This document shows positions 17,011 to 25,331 of a stretch of 64,000 nucleotides of DNA, in pieces. Each line of letters starts with the position of its first letter. Position 1 is the stretch's first letter. Location: positions 1,240,001 through 1,304,000 of the forward strand of contig NZ_CP107546.1 of assembly GCF_025836995.1 (NCBI RefSeq), given 5' to 3'. Below the pieces are notes generated by a model. It did not search any database, had not been told where the DNA came from, and saw only the letters and a program-made list of their open reading frames with translations. The translations under genes were made by a program, and so were the position numbers. The DNA comes from Microbacterium sp. M28. GTDB lineage: Bacteria > Actinomycetota > Actinomycetes > Actinomycetales > Microbacteriaceae.

Positions 17011-18597
17011 TCAGGAGACCGGCCAGCCGGCATCCGCCAACGCCTGGCGGGCGAGAGCCCGCGCGGAGAACGGCGTGCGGACCCCGTCGATCTCGCGGTA
17101 GTCCTGGTGACCGGGGCCGGCCCACAGGATCGCGTCGCCGTCGCCGACCATTCCGACGGCGGTGCGGATCGCGTCCTCGGGGGCGGCGACCTCCAAGATC
17201 TCTGCTGCGGATGCCGCGCTGCGCGCACCCTCGAGCAGCGCGGCACGAATCGGTGCCGGCTCCTCATAACGCGGGTGGTGGTCGGTGACGATCACCACGT
17301 CGGCGCCCTCGGCGGCGACGCGCCCCATCACGGGGCGCTTGAGCGTGTCCCGGTTGCCCGAGGCGCCGAACATCATCACGACGCGGCCCGGTGTGACCTT
17401 CCGGACGGCGGCGAGGGTCTTCTCGAAAGCATCCGGTGTGTGCGAGAAGTCGACGTAGACCGCTGGTCCGTGGGCTCCCGACACGAGTTCGGTGCGACCC
17501 GGGAGCGCGGCCTCGACCGCTCCATCCCTCGTGAGGGCGGCGGCGATGCGCTCGAAGGAATACCCGCCCTCGACCAGCATCGCGATGGCCAGGCCCGTGT
17601 TGGCCGCCATGTGCGCGCCGATCACGCGGATCGTCGTGGTCACTTCGGCGCCCTCGGGGGATCGGACGGTGAAGGTCGTGCCACGCTGGTCCTCGTCGAG
17701 GACCGTCACGATCCAATCGGCGGCGGCCGCGGCATCCGCGTCCTCCGCCAGCTGAGGAGCGCCCACCGTGACCAGCGGGATCTCGGATCGCCGGACGACG
17801 TCCCAGCCGGACGGCGTGTCGACGCACACGACACCGCGGCGGGCGCGATCGGGGCGGAACAGCGCCAGCTTCGCCTCGAAGTAGGTCTCGAGGTCGCCGT
17901 AGTCGTCGAGGTGGTCGTGGGTGAGGTTCGTGAAGCCGGCGACGTCGAACACGAGACCGTCGACGCGGTGCCGGGAGAGCGCCTGGGCGCTCACCTCCAC
18001 CGCGACCGCCTCGACGTCGCGCTCCCGCATGAGCGCCAGCAGGGCGTGCATCTCGGACGACTCGGGCGTCGTCAGGCGCGACACGATGGTGCGCCCGGCG
18101 ATGTGGCGTTCGGCCGTCGAGCTCAGCCCGGTGACGACCCCGAGCTGACCCAGGATGCCTTCGAGCACGTGCGACGTGCTCGTCTTGCCGTTCGTTCCGG
18201 TCACGGCGAACAGGTGGGGCATGTCGCGGTCGGTGCCGTACAGCCAGGCGCTGATGACCCCGAGCGCCGCGCGGGGGTCGGCTGCGACGAGCACGGGAAG
18301 TCCGCTGGGAGCTGTCAGCTCAGCACCGGCGTCGTCTGTCAGGATCGCGACCGCACCCTGATCGGCGGCGGTCGTCGCGAACTCCGCTCCGTGCCGGCGT
18401 GCACCGTGGATGCCGACGAAGATCTCGCCCGCCCTGAGGTCCGATGTCGCCAGCGTGATGCCGCGTGCGGACAAGCCGTCGACGTCCCCGCGGACCTCGA
18501 GACCGAATCGCTCGGCGAGTTCCGTCAGCGGCCGGTGCGGCGGGTTCTCGGGTCGCAGGACGGGCGGCAGGGGAGCGGAGGCGGGTTCGGTGGCCAT
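17011..18597 (-). CDS. murE: UDP-MurNAc-tripeptide synthetase (MurE) with atypical substrate site
   Basis: Adds the third amino acid to UDP-MurNAc-L-Ala-D-Glu in cytoplasmic peptidoglycan synthesis. It has 528 residues, with an N-terminal uridine-binding domain, Walker loop TGTNGKTST and AVEVSAQALSRHRVDG. The diaminopimelate-specific DNPR motif is replaced by DHHPR (from about residue 439), and the usual GKGHE is GPGHQ. In DAP-type enzymes these residues contact the DAP side chain, so another amino acid (Lys or Orn, as in Microbacterium walls) is likely; that is inference. It is transcribed towards dxr and lies outside any division/cell-wall cluster in this window. Confidence 0.9.
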   Translation of the reverse strand: MATEPASAPLPPVLRPENPPHRPLTELAERFGLEVRGDVDGLSARGITLATSDLRAGEIFVGIHGARRHGAEFATTAADQGAVAILTDDAGAELTAPSGLPVLVAADPRAALGVISAWLYGTDRDMPHLFAVTGTNGKTSTSHVLEGILGQLGVVTGLSSTAERHIAGRTIVSRLTTPESSEMHALLALMRERDVEAVAVEVSAQALSRHRVDGLVFDVAGFTNLTHDHLDDYGDLETYFEAKLALFRPDRARRGVVCVDTPSGWDVVRRSEIPLVTVGAPQLAEDADAAAAADWIVTVLDEDQRGTTFTVRSPEGAEVTTTIRVIGAHMAANTGLAIAMLVEGGYSFERIAAALTRDGAVEAALPGRTELVSGAHGPAVYVDFSHTPDAFEKTLAAVRKVTPGRVVMMFGASGNRDTLKRPVMGRVAAEGADVVIVTDHHPRYEEPAPIRAALLEGARSAASAAEILEVAAPEDAIRTAVGMVGDGDAILWAGPGHQDYREIDGVRTPFSARALARQALADAGWPVS

Positions 18598-18639
18598 GTC
18601 GTATCCAGTTTCTCACGCGGGCGGGGCCGCACCGCGTGC

Positions 18640-18733
18640 TCCGAACTCCTGCAGTTTCGCAGCCGTGGACCGTGGAACCGCCGTGTTGCGGCGGGCTTCG
18701 GCCGGGCGGGCTGTCGAACTGCAGGAGTTCGGA
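18640..18733. repeat. 94-bp intergenic element with 17-bp inverted ends
   Basis: Between murE and the YcnI gene, TCCGAACTCCTGCAGTT (18640-18656) and its exact reverse complement (18717-18733) enclose 60 bp that are themselves rich in short GC inverted repeats. The arms contain the palindrome CTGCAG. It could be a dispersed REP- or MITE-like element, or a bidirectional structure between the two minus-strand genes. No target duplication or ORF is seen. Confidence 0.6.
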
Positions 18734-18738
18734 TCGCC

Positions 18739-19431
18739 TCAGGCCGCGCGGCGCCGGTAGGCGAGGATCGCCACGACGAGGGCGGCGACCCCGGCGACGA
18801 GTCCGCCTGCACCGAGCACGACCGCCACGGGGGCGGATGCGGCGTCATCGGCTGCGTCCGCATCGGACGACTCGCTGTCGGATGCTGCGGCGTCGGATGC
18901 GGCGTGCTCGCCGTGCTCGGCATCCGAGTCTTCGGCGGCGGCCAGACGGACGACCGGGGCCGGCGCATCGAGCGCGTGCGGATCCTGTCCAGGCTCGGCG
19001 AGCTCGACCCACGCGGTCGACCCGGTCTCGCAGATCTGCTCGACGGGGAAGGCGAGGGACTCGGGCGCGTCCTCTGCGGGCCGCACCTGCATGCTGACGG
19101 CGCCGCGCAGATCGCTCGGGATCGCCGTCGTGGCGCTGTACGTGACCACGTCGACGAGGCCGTCGTCGCCGCGTTCGACGGCGATCTCCCAGTCGGCGTC
19201 GACGGTCGGGGAGACCGATGCGAGGCCGTCGGGCATGGTGATCCGCAGCGCGGTCGTGGGGGAGTGCTCGCAGCCGTGCGTGAACGAGAACGTCAGCACG
19301 GCCGACTCGTCGGCGGTCACGCTGTCGGGGCTGACGCCCACGTGCGCTGAGGCGACGGCCGGAGCGGCGATCGCGAGGCCGGTGCCGAGGATCGCGGCGA
19401 GCGTACTGTGGCGGAGGAGGGAAGAGGACAT
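18739..19431 (-). CDS. ycnI: YcnI-type DUF1775 copper-binding membrane-anchored protein
   Basis: A 230-residue exported protein. The N-terminal signal peptide ends ASA, so the mature chain begins with His (AHVGVSPDSV), the residue that binds copper in B. subtilis YcnI. The DUF1775 domain runs to about residue 145 and keeps the Trp in TVDADWEIAV. A low-complexity Asp/Ser/Ala linker leads to a C-terminal membrane helix with RRRAA. AGGAGA precedes the ATG. The gene lies 121 bp downstream of a His-containing membrane protein gene on the same strand. Confidence 0.85.
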   Translation of the reverse strand: MSSSLLRHSTLAAILGTGLAIAAPAVASAHVGVSPDSVTADESAVLTFSFTHGCEHSPTTALRITMPDGLASVSPTVDADWEIAVERGDDGLVDVVTYSATTAIPSDLRGAVSMQVRPAEDAPESLAFPVEQICETGSTAWVELAEPGQDPHALDAPAPVVRLAAAEDSDAEHGEHAASDAAASDSESSDADAADDAASAPVAVVLGAGGLVAGVAALVVAILAYRRRAA

Positions 19432-19552
19432 GGATGGATCTCCTGGATCTGATCGGACGTCACCGCGGTGCGCGGTGCCGGAATCCGCCTGCGTCGCGGC
19501 GGGCGCACGTCGAGGCGGCGCATCCGGAAGAACGCGCTGCGGGACGTGCGGA

Positions 19553-20125
19553 TCAGAACGAAGGAGGTCCGCGCCGGCTGACGGCGGTGGTCAGCGGCGT
19601 CAGTCCGGCCGCGAGCACGATCGCCGCCGGGGCGAGCTTGACGCGCGTGCGGACGGGGAGCGCGGGCAGGGCAGGCAGCAGTCGCGCCGTCGCCCATCCG
19701 GCGATGCCGCGAAGCATCCGCTCTCCGTGCCAGAGCAACGTCGTCGTCACGAATCCGGCGACGACGTGCGAGAGCAGCATCGCCGCGTCGGGTGCGGCGA
19801 CGGTGACGCCGGAGCCCAGAGTCAGCACGTGGTCGTGCGCATGGGATGCCGTCGGCGCGACAGGATCCGTGAGGACTCCGGCGAGCACCTGGAACAGCAC
19901 GTGGAAGACGAACTGCGACACGACGACCGTGAGCGCCGTGCGCAGCGCCGAAGGACGTCGCCCGATGAGCGCTGCGGCCAGCGGGATGAGCAGGACCGAG
20001 AGAGCGACGACGAGGAGGGGATGCGGAGGCATCCCGCCACCGATCGTGTGCGAGACCGCAGCGAGCGTCGTCGCCGTCGAAGTCGCCGCAGCAGCGCGCA
20101 GGATTCGCAGCTGCCGAGAGGTCAC
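19553..20125 (-). CDS. Membrane protein of unknown function next to ycnI
   Basis: A 190-residue protein with about five hydrophobic segments. The loop between segments 3 and 4 has HAHDHVLTLGSG, a possible metal ligand cluster. I do not recognise the family. Its position directly upstream of ycnI on the same strand suggests a joint role in copper handling, which is inference. The start is GTG 20125, six bases after TAGACT. Confidence 0.7.
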   Translation of the reverse strand: MTSRQLRILRAAAATSTATTLAAVSHTIGGGMPPHPLLVVALSVLLIPLAAALIGRRPSALRTALTVVVSQFVFHVLFQVLAGVLTDPVAPTASHAHDHVLTLGSGVTVAAPDAAMLLSHVVAGFVTTTLLWHGERMLRGIAGWATARLLPALPALPVRTRVKLAPAAIVLAAGLTPLTTAVSRRGPPSF

Positions 20126-20131
20126 CCGAGC

Positions 20132-20137
20132 AGTCTA
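20132..20137 (-). promoter_or_regulatory. -10-like TAGACT for the YcnI-linked membrane protein
   Basis: TAGACT on the minus strand ends six bases before GTG 20125; a leaderless transcript is implied. Its last base overlaps an in-frame ATG (20137) upstream of rseP, which argues against that ATG as the rseP start. Confidence 0.55.
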
Positions 20138-20172
20138 TGCGCAGACTCAGCGGATTCCTCGTGACGGACCAG

Positions 20173-20178
20173 TACGGT
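20173..20178 (+). promoter_or_regulatory. -10-like TACGGT for rseP
   Basis: TACGGT ends six bases before GTG 20185, the start that also gives the usual short N-terminus. Confidence 0.5.
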
Positions 20179-20184
20179 GATGTG

Positions 20185-21501
20185 GTGGAAATCCTGCTGT
20201 ACGTGGTCGGTATCCTCTTCATGCTCGTCGGCCTCGGCCTCTCGATCGGGCTGCACGAGATCGGCCATCTCGTCCCTGCGAAGCTGTTCGGCGTGCGCGT
20301 CGGGCAGTACATGATCGGCTTCGGCCCGCGGCTGTGGTCGAAGCGGATCGGCGAGACGGAGTACGGCTTCAAGGCGTTGCCGCTGGGTGGTTTCATCTCG
20401 ATGTCCGGCATGTATCCGGCCTCGACGAGCGACAAGCCGGCCGGCGGGCTGTTCCGCACGCTGATCCAGGATGCGCGCTCGGCCAACGATGAGACCATCG
20501 CGGCCGGCGCCGAGGACCGCGTCTTCTACAAGCTGCCTGTGTACAAGCGGGTCATCGTGATGCTCGGCGGCCCGGTGATGAACCTGTTGCTCGCGATCGT
20601 CATCTTCACCGTGCTGGTCTCCGGCATCGGGCTGCAACAGGGGACCACGACGATCGCCTCCGTGTCCGAGTGCGTGCTGCCCGCCGGCACGTCGCAGACC
20701 GAGTGCTCCGCTGACGACCCGGCGACACCGGCCGCCGAGGCGGGCGTCCAGCCCGGCGACGTGATCGTCTCGATCGACGGCATCGAGGTGGCGACCTTCG
20801 CCGAGGCGACCGAGATCGTGCAGGCTTCGGCGGGTGAGTCGCTCGATGTCGTCGTCGAGCGCGACGGCGAACTCGTCCCGCTGGAGGTCACTCCGATCGC
20901 CGCGGAACGCACCATGACGGATGCGTCCGGTCAGCCGATCCTCGACGAGAACGGCGAGGAGATCGTCGCCGAGGTCGGATACGTCGGCATGGGTTCGCAG
21001 ATGGGCTTCGTGCAGCAGCCGCTGACGGCCGGATTCGACATGACGATGCAGGCCGCCGGTCGCGTGACGACCATGATCGCGACGCTCCCGGTGCGGCTGT
21101 GGGACATCGCGGTGTCGACCTTCACCGGTGGCGAGAGGGATCCGAACGGGCCGCTCAGCGTCGTGGGCGTCGGACGACTCGCCGGCGAGGTCGCCGCGAC
21201 CGATGCGCCGGTGCTGAACCGGTTCGCCGTGCTCCTGAACCTGCTCGGGTCGCTGAACGTGGCGCTGTTCGTGTTCAACATGATCCCGCTGCTGCCCCTG
21301 GACGGCGGTCACATCGTGGTTGCGCTGTGGGACGGCATCCGGCGCACCTGGGCGAAGCTGTTCCGTCAGCCGCCCCCCGCGCCGGTGGACGCGACGAGAC
21401 TGGTGCCGCTGACCGTGGTCGTCGCGACGCTGCTCATCGCGATGGGCGCGCTGCTGCTGATCGCCGACGTGTTCAACCCGATCGACCTGCTCGGCGGCTG
21501 A
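20185..21501 (+). CDS. rseP: RIP site-2 metalloprotease (RseP/Rip1 family)
   Basis: An intramembrane zinc protease that cleaves membrane-bound anti-sigma factors and similar substrates. The HEIGH zinc motif is at about residues 24-28 in the first membrane helix. One PDZ domain (PGDVIVSIDGIEV) follows, then the second catalytic motif NMIPLLPLDGGH and a final membrane helix. I start at GTG 20185 (MEILLYVVGIL), giving 438 residues; in-frame starts at 20137, 20161 and 20182 exist, but only 20185 has the leaderless spacing. No anti-sigma gene is adjacent, so the substrate is unknown. Confidence 0.92.
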   Translation: MEILLYVVGILFMLVGLGLSIGLHEIGHLVPAKLFGVRVGQYMIGFGPRLWSKRIGETEYGFKALPLGGFISMSGMYPASTSDKPAGGLFRTLIQDARSANDETIAAGAEDRVFYKLPVYKRVIVMLGGPVMNLLLAIVIFTVLVSGIGLQQGTTTIASVSECVLPAGTSQTECSADDPATPAAEAGVQPGDVIVSIDGIEVATFAEATEIVQASAGESLDVVVERDGELVPLEVTPIAAERTMTDASGQPILDENGEEIVAEVGYVGMGSQMGFVQQPLTAGFDMTMQAAGRVTTMIATLPVRLWDIAVSTFTGGERDPNGPLSVVGVGRLAGEVAATDAPVLNRFAVLLNLLGSLNVALFVFNMIPLLPLDGGHIVVALWDGIRRTWAKLFRQPPPAPVDATRLVPLTVVVATLLIAMGALLLIADVFNPIDLLGG

Positions 21502-21511
21502 TACCGGCCGC

Positions 21512-23365
21512 TCAGGCCAGGGTGTGCGCGATCAGGCGCTGCAGGGTGCGGATGCCGTCGCGCGACAGGATCGACTCCAGGTGGCCCTGCACGCTGGCGA
21601 CGTGCGGCGCGCGCAGCGCGTAGACGTCCCCGGTCGCGGCATCCGCGGAGACCTCGACCTCGCCGACTCGTGCGGTGCCGGGCGCGACGCGGGCCGTGAA
21701 CGTGTTGTAGAAGCCGATCGAGGCGTCCTCGCCGAACACGGGGACGACCTTCTGGAGCCCCTGGTGCGGGCTGTCCAACGGAGCGAGGTCGATCCCGAAG
21801 CCGTCGGCGAGGATCTGGTGGCTCAGGCAGACGGCCAGCAACGGGCGCTGCCTGTCGCGGCGACGTGCGACGAGCTGCCGCATGCGGGCGATGCGCGGGC
21901 TGGAATCGTCGCGCGGGTCACCGGGGCCGGGGCCGGCGACGACGAGGTCGGCGGCGTCGGCATCCGCGTCGGTCGCCTCGCTCCACGGCAGGATCCGGAC
22001 GTCGAGTCCGAGATGGCGCAGCTGGTGCGCGAGCATCGTCGTGAAGCGGTCCTCGGCGTCGACGACGAGTGCGGAGCGGCCGACGAACGGACCGGCGGTG
22101 TCGTCGCCCTGCGGGTTGAGCCAGAACTCGGCGAGACGGGCGTTGCGTGCGCTCAGCAGGGTGGTGACGTCGGCATCCGCGGCGAGATCGACCGGCGCCG
22201 CCGGGGCATCGGGATCCACCACCTCGTCGCGATCGATGGCGCCGATCGCGCCGAGGACGCCTGCCGCCTTGCCATGGGTCTCGCTGACCTCGCCGTGCGG
22301 GTCTGAGTGGCGCACGAGCGTCGCGCCGACGGGAACGCGCAGCGACCCGTCCTGCGCGTAGACGGTGCGGATGAGGATCGGCGCGTCGAGGTCGTGACCG
22401 CCGTGCGCGTTCGGCGTGAACAGCGCAGCGACGCCGGAGTAGTAGCCGCGGGGCTTCGCCTCGTGGCGGCGGATCACCGTGCACGCGTTCTGCATCGGGG
22501 AGCCGGTCACGGTCGGCGCGAACATCGTCTCGCGGAGGATGTCGCGGGGGTCGAGCCGGCTGGAGCCGCGCAGCATGTACTCGGTGTGCGTGAGCCGCGA
22601 CATCTGCTTGAGATGAGGGCCGGTGATGCGTCCGCCGTCCGAGCACACGGCGCTCATCATCTTGAGCTCCTCGTCGACGACCATGAAGAGTTCCTCAGTC
22701 TCCTTCGTGGAGGAGAGGAACTCGACGAGGGACTCCTTGGTGGCGCCACCGGCAGGATGGCGGAAGGTGCCCGAGATCGGATTCATGGTCACGATGCCGT
22801 CCTTGGCGACGACATGCGCCTCAGGGCTCGCACCCACGAGGATCTGGCCGGGGGTGATGACCGCGAAGGTCCAGTACGCGCCGCGCTCGTGTTCGAGCAG
22901 GGCGCGGAACCAAGTGAGCGCCGCCGTGCGGTCGTCGCCGTCGAAACGGGCGGTGTAGTCGCGGCGGATCACGAAGTTGGCGCCCTCGCCCCGGCCGATC
23001 TCCTCGGCGATGACGCGCTCGACGACGGCGGCGTAGTCCTCGTCGGAGATGTCGAAGCCGGCATCCCGCAGCGCGATCGGCTCGCGGGGGAGCGAAGCCA
23101 CCACGTCGTCGAACGGGAGATGGTCATGACGGTCGACGATGATGCAGCGCAACGGGGTCGCGTCGTCCCTCGCCTCGAACCCGCGCTCGCGGACCTGGCG
23201 ATACGGGACGAGCGCGAACACCTCCTGCGGGGTTCCCTCAGCCGTCAGCGGGATGTCGGCGAGCAGGTCGACATCGACCACGTCACCGGTGAGCAGCTCG
23301 ACGCTGTCGGAGCCCTCGCGTGCGATGAGCACGAAGGAGGCGCTCTGGTCGGGCAGCTGAATCAT
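21512..23365 (-). CDS. Fused anthranilate/ADIC synthase (TrpE-TrpG or PhzE type)
   Basis: About 617 residues. The N-terminal two thirds form a chorismate-utilising domain (GSPMQNACTVIRRHE, RGYYSGVAALF, IRTVYAQDG). A class I glutamine amidotransferase follows with its Cys in LLAVCLSHQ and His-Glu in VQGHLES. The C-terminal stretch (IGFYNTFTA, VYALRAPHVASVQ) resembles PhzE, so the product could be anthranilate or 2-amino-2-deoxyisochorismate. I start at ATG 23365, which has AGGAG six bases upstream; ATG 23389 has none. No other trp or phz gene is nearby. A tryptophan attenuator precedes it, favouring a tryptophan-related role. Confidence 0.85.
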   Translation of the reverse strand: MIQLPDQSASFVLIAREGSDSVELLTGDVVDVDLLADIPLTAEGTPQEVFALVPYRQVRERGFEARDDATPLRCIIVDRHDHLPFDDVVASLPREPIALRDAGFDISDEDYAAVVERVIAEEIGRGEGANFVIRRDYTARFDGDDRTAALTWFRALLEHERGAYWTFAVITPGQILVGASPEAHVVAKDGIVTMNPISGTFRHPAGGATKESLVEFLSSTKETEELFMVVDEELKMMSAVCSDGGRITGPHLKQMSRLTHTEYMLRGSSRLDPRDILRETMFAPTVTGSPMQNACTVIRRHEAKPRGYYSGVAALFTPNAHGGHDLDAPILIRTVYAQDGSLRVPVGATLVRHSDPHGEVSETHGKAAGVLGAIGAIDRDEVVDPDAPAAPVDLAADADVTTLLSARNARLAEFWLNPQGDDTAGPFVGRSALVVDAEDRFTTMLAHQLRHLGLDVRILPWSEATDADADAADLVVAGPGPGDPRDDSSPRIARMRQLVARRRDRQRPLLAVCLSHQILADGFGIDLAPLDSPHQGLQKVVPVFGEDASIGFYNTFTARVAPGTARVGEVEVSADAATGDVYALRAPHVASVQGHLESILSRDGIRTLQRLIAHTLA

Positions 23366-23404
23366 CGGGGTCTCCTGAGGATCGGGCATCCGGCGCGACT
23401 CAAC

Positions 23405-23467
23405 GAAAAGACCGCCCCGGGGGCGGTCTGGATTCGTGGGAACGCGAACACACCGCCTAGGAGGCGG
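23405..23467 (-). promoter_or_regulatory. Trp attenuator: competing hairpins and terminator
   Basis: Read on the minus strand: segment 1:2 is CCGCC-TCCTA-GGCGG (23467-23453), with the leader stop codon in the loop. Segment 3:4 is AGACCGCCCC and GGGGCGGTCT (23429-23409), followed by TTTCG, a terminator. Segment 2 (GGCGGT) is complementary to ACCGCC of segment 3, giving the antiterminator. A ribosome stalled at the two Trp codons just upstream would cover segment 1 and free segment 2. This is the classic three-state design. Confidence 0.85.
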
Positions 23468-23492
23468 GCCACCAGGTGAGGTTCGCGAGCAT
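23457..23492 (-). CDS. Trp leader peptide MLANLTWWPAS
   Basis: An 11-codon ORF, ATG at 23492 and TAG ending at 23457, with tandem TGG codons at positions 7 and 8. It lies directly upstream of attenuator hairpins and the fused anthranilate-synthase-type gene. TAGTTT ends six bases before the ATG, so the leader peptide mRNA is probably leaderless. Charged tRNA-Trp supply would set whether transcription continues. Confidence 0.85.
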   Translation of the reverse strand: MLANLTWWPAS

Positions 23493-23498
23493 GGGCCG

Positions 23499-23504
23499 AA
23501 ACTA
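23499..23504 (-). promoter_or_regulatory. -10-like TAGTTT for the Trp leader
   Basis: TAGTTT on the minus strand, then CGGCCC, then the leader ATG (23492): the same six-base spacing as elsewhere. Confidence 0.6.
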
Positions 23505-23544
23505 TCACACTGCGTGTATCCAGCCTGGCCACGTTTCGGCCGCG

Positions 23545-23550
23545 TAATCT
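23545..23550 (+). promoter_or_regulatory. -10-like TAATCT for ispG
   Basis: TAATCT ends six bases before GTG 23557; no ribosome site lies between. It is divergent from the Trp leader promoter 40 bp away. Confidence 0.6.
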
Positions 23551-23556
23551 GGTGGG

Positions 23557-24708
23557 GTGCCAGCAGTCAATCTTGGGATGCCCCGCGTCCCCGAAGTCCT
23601 GAGCCCGCGCCGGAAGTCCCGCCAGATCAAGGTGGGCAAGGTGCTGGTCGGCGGTGACGCCCCCGTCAGCGTGCAGTCGATGACGACGACCAAGACCACC
23701 GACATCAACGGGACGCTTCAGCAGATCGCCGAGCTCACGGCATCCGGCTGCGAGATCGTGCGCGTCGCGGTGCCGTCGCAGGACGACGCCGATGTGCTGC
23801 ACATCATCGCCAAGAAGAGTCAGATCCCCGTGATCGCCGACATCCACTTCCAGCCGAAGTACGTCTTCCAGGCGATCGACGCCGGCTGCGCCGCCGTGCG
23901 CGTCAACCCCGGCAACATCCGCAAGTTCGACGATCAGGTCGGCGCGATCGCCAAGGCCGCCAAGGATGCGGGGGTCTCGCTGCGAATCGGAGTCAACGCC
24001 GGCTCCCTGGACCCGCGTCTGCTCCAGAAGTACGGCAAGGCCACGCCGGAGGCGCTCGCCGAGAGCGCCCGCTGGGAGGCGTCGCTGTTCGAGGAGCACG
24101 ACTTCCACGACTTCAAGATCTCGGTCAAGCACAACGACCCGGTGATCATGGTGCAGGCCTACCGTCTGCTGGCCCAGATGGGCGATTGGCCGCTGCACCT
24201 GGGCGTGACGGAGGCGGGCCCGGCGTTCCAGGGCACGATCAAGAGCGCGACGGCGTTCGGCATCCTGCTGGGTGAGGGTATCGGCGACACGATCCGTGTG
24301 TCCCTGTCCGCGCCGCCGGCCGAGGAGGTCAAGGTCGGCCACCAGATCCTGCAGTCGCTGAACCTCCGCGAGCGCAAGCTCGAGATCGTCTCGTGCCCGT
24401 CCTGCGGGCGTGCGCAGGTCGACGTCTACACGCTCGCCGAGGATGTCACCGAGGGCCTCAAGGATATGACGGTGCCGTTGCGCGTCGCTGTCATGGGCTG
24501 CGTCGTGAACGGTCCTGGTGAGGCTCGCGAGGCCGACCTCGGCGTCGCCTCGGGCAACGGCAAGGGGCAGATCTTCGTCAAGGGCGAGGTCATCAAGACC
24601 GTGCCGGAGGCGGACATCGTCGCGACGCTCATCGAGGAGGCGAACCGGATCGCCGCCGAGATGGGGCCGGATGCACCGCTCGGCACCGCTCAGGTGACGA
24701 CCGTCTGA
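23557..24708 (+). CDS. ispG: 4-hydroxy-3-methylbut-2-enyl diphosphate synthase
   Basis: The penultimate step of the MEP pathway, converting MEcPP to HMBPP with a [4Fe-4S] cluster. It has 383 residues. The TIM-barrel opening [19 protein letters not shown] and VRVNPGNI are typical; cluster cysteines lie in [11 protein letters not shown] and [10 protein letters not shown] near the C-terminus. The start is GTG 23557, in agreement with a leaderless promoter. Its TGA overlaps the ATG of the SIMPL-domain gene (TGATG), so the pair is coupled. Confidence 0.96.
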   Translation: MPAVNLGMPRVPEVLSPRRKSRQIKVGKVLVGGDAPVSVQSMTTTKTTDINGTLQQIAELTASGCEIVRVAVPSQDDADVLHIIAKKSQIPVIADIHFQPKYVFQAIDAGCAAVRVNPGNIRKFDDQVGAIAKAAKDAGVSLRIGVNAGSLDPRLLQKYGKATPEALAESARWEASLFEEHDFHDFKISVKHNDPVIMVQAYRLLAQMGDWPLHLGVTEAGPAFQGTIKSATAFGILLGEGIGDTIRVSLSAPPAEEVKVGHQILQSLNLRERKLEIVSCPSCGRAQVDVYTLAEDVTEGLKDMTVPLRVAVMGCVVNGPGEAREADLGVASGNGKGQIFVKGEVIKTVPEADIVATLIEEANRIAAEMGPDAPLGTAQVTTV

Positions 24709-25310
24709 TGGCGGTGATCACAGCCGCAGGTCTCGGCGAGCAGCACGTCGTCGCCGAACGGGCGACGCTGAGCGCGGAGGTCGCGATCGCTCACGTGGAT
24801 CGCGACATGTCGATCCGGCAGGGCGCGAGGGTGCACGCGCAGCTCGCCGAAGAGGCTGTGCGTCTGCGCGCGTCCGGCGCCGCGACCTGGCATTCGGTGG
24901 ATGTCCTCAGCACGAGCGCCCGCGTCTGGACCGACAAGAACGGTGCGAAGCACCGCGACCATCTCACCCGTGGCACGGTCCGCATCAAGATGTCACGGCT
25001 CGCGGAGGTGGCGGACGTCGTGGCGGCGCTGAGTGCGCTCGGTGCGACGGTGTCGACCTCGTGGGCGCTGACGGAGGTCACGCGCGACGCTGTCACTCGC
25101 CACCTGCGCTCGGTCGCGGTGAAGGATGCGTCAGCCAAGGCGGCCGATTTCGCGGCCGCACTCGGACAGACGGTGCAGCGTGTCGTGGCGATCCGTGAAG
25201 ACCAGGGCTATGCGCCGCAGGGCGGTCGCGGGTCCGGTGGTGGCCCAGAGCTCACGATCCCCGAGATCACCGTGCGGGTCGCGGTCACGGGCGACTTCGA
25301 GACCGAATGA
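24708..25310 (+). CDS. SIMPL (DUF541) domain protein
   Basis: A 200-residue protein with the DUF541 pattern: GLGEQHVVAERATLSAEVAI at the N-terminus, repeated beta-alpha units and ITVRVAVTGDFE at the end. Family members are periplasmic or cytoplasmic oligomers of poorly known function. No signal peptide is visible, so this copy should be cytoplasmic. The ATG overlaps the ispG stop by one base. Confidence 0.75.
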   Translation: MAVITAAGLGEQHVVAERATLSAEVAIAHVDRDMSIRQGARVHAQLAEEAVRLRASGAATWHSVDVLSTSARVWTDKNGAKHRDHLTRGTVRIKMSRLAEVADVVAALSALGATVSTSWALTEVTRDAVTRHLRSVAVKDASAKAADFAAALGQTVQRVVAIREDQGYAPQGGRGSGGGPELTIPEITVRVAVTGDFETE

Positions 25311-25331
25311 TGTTCATGAAGGAGGACGAGG

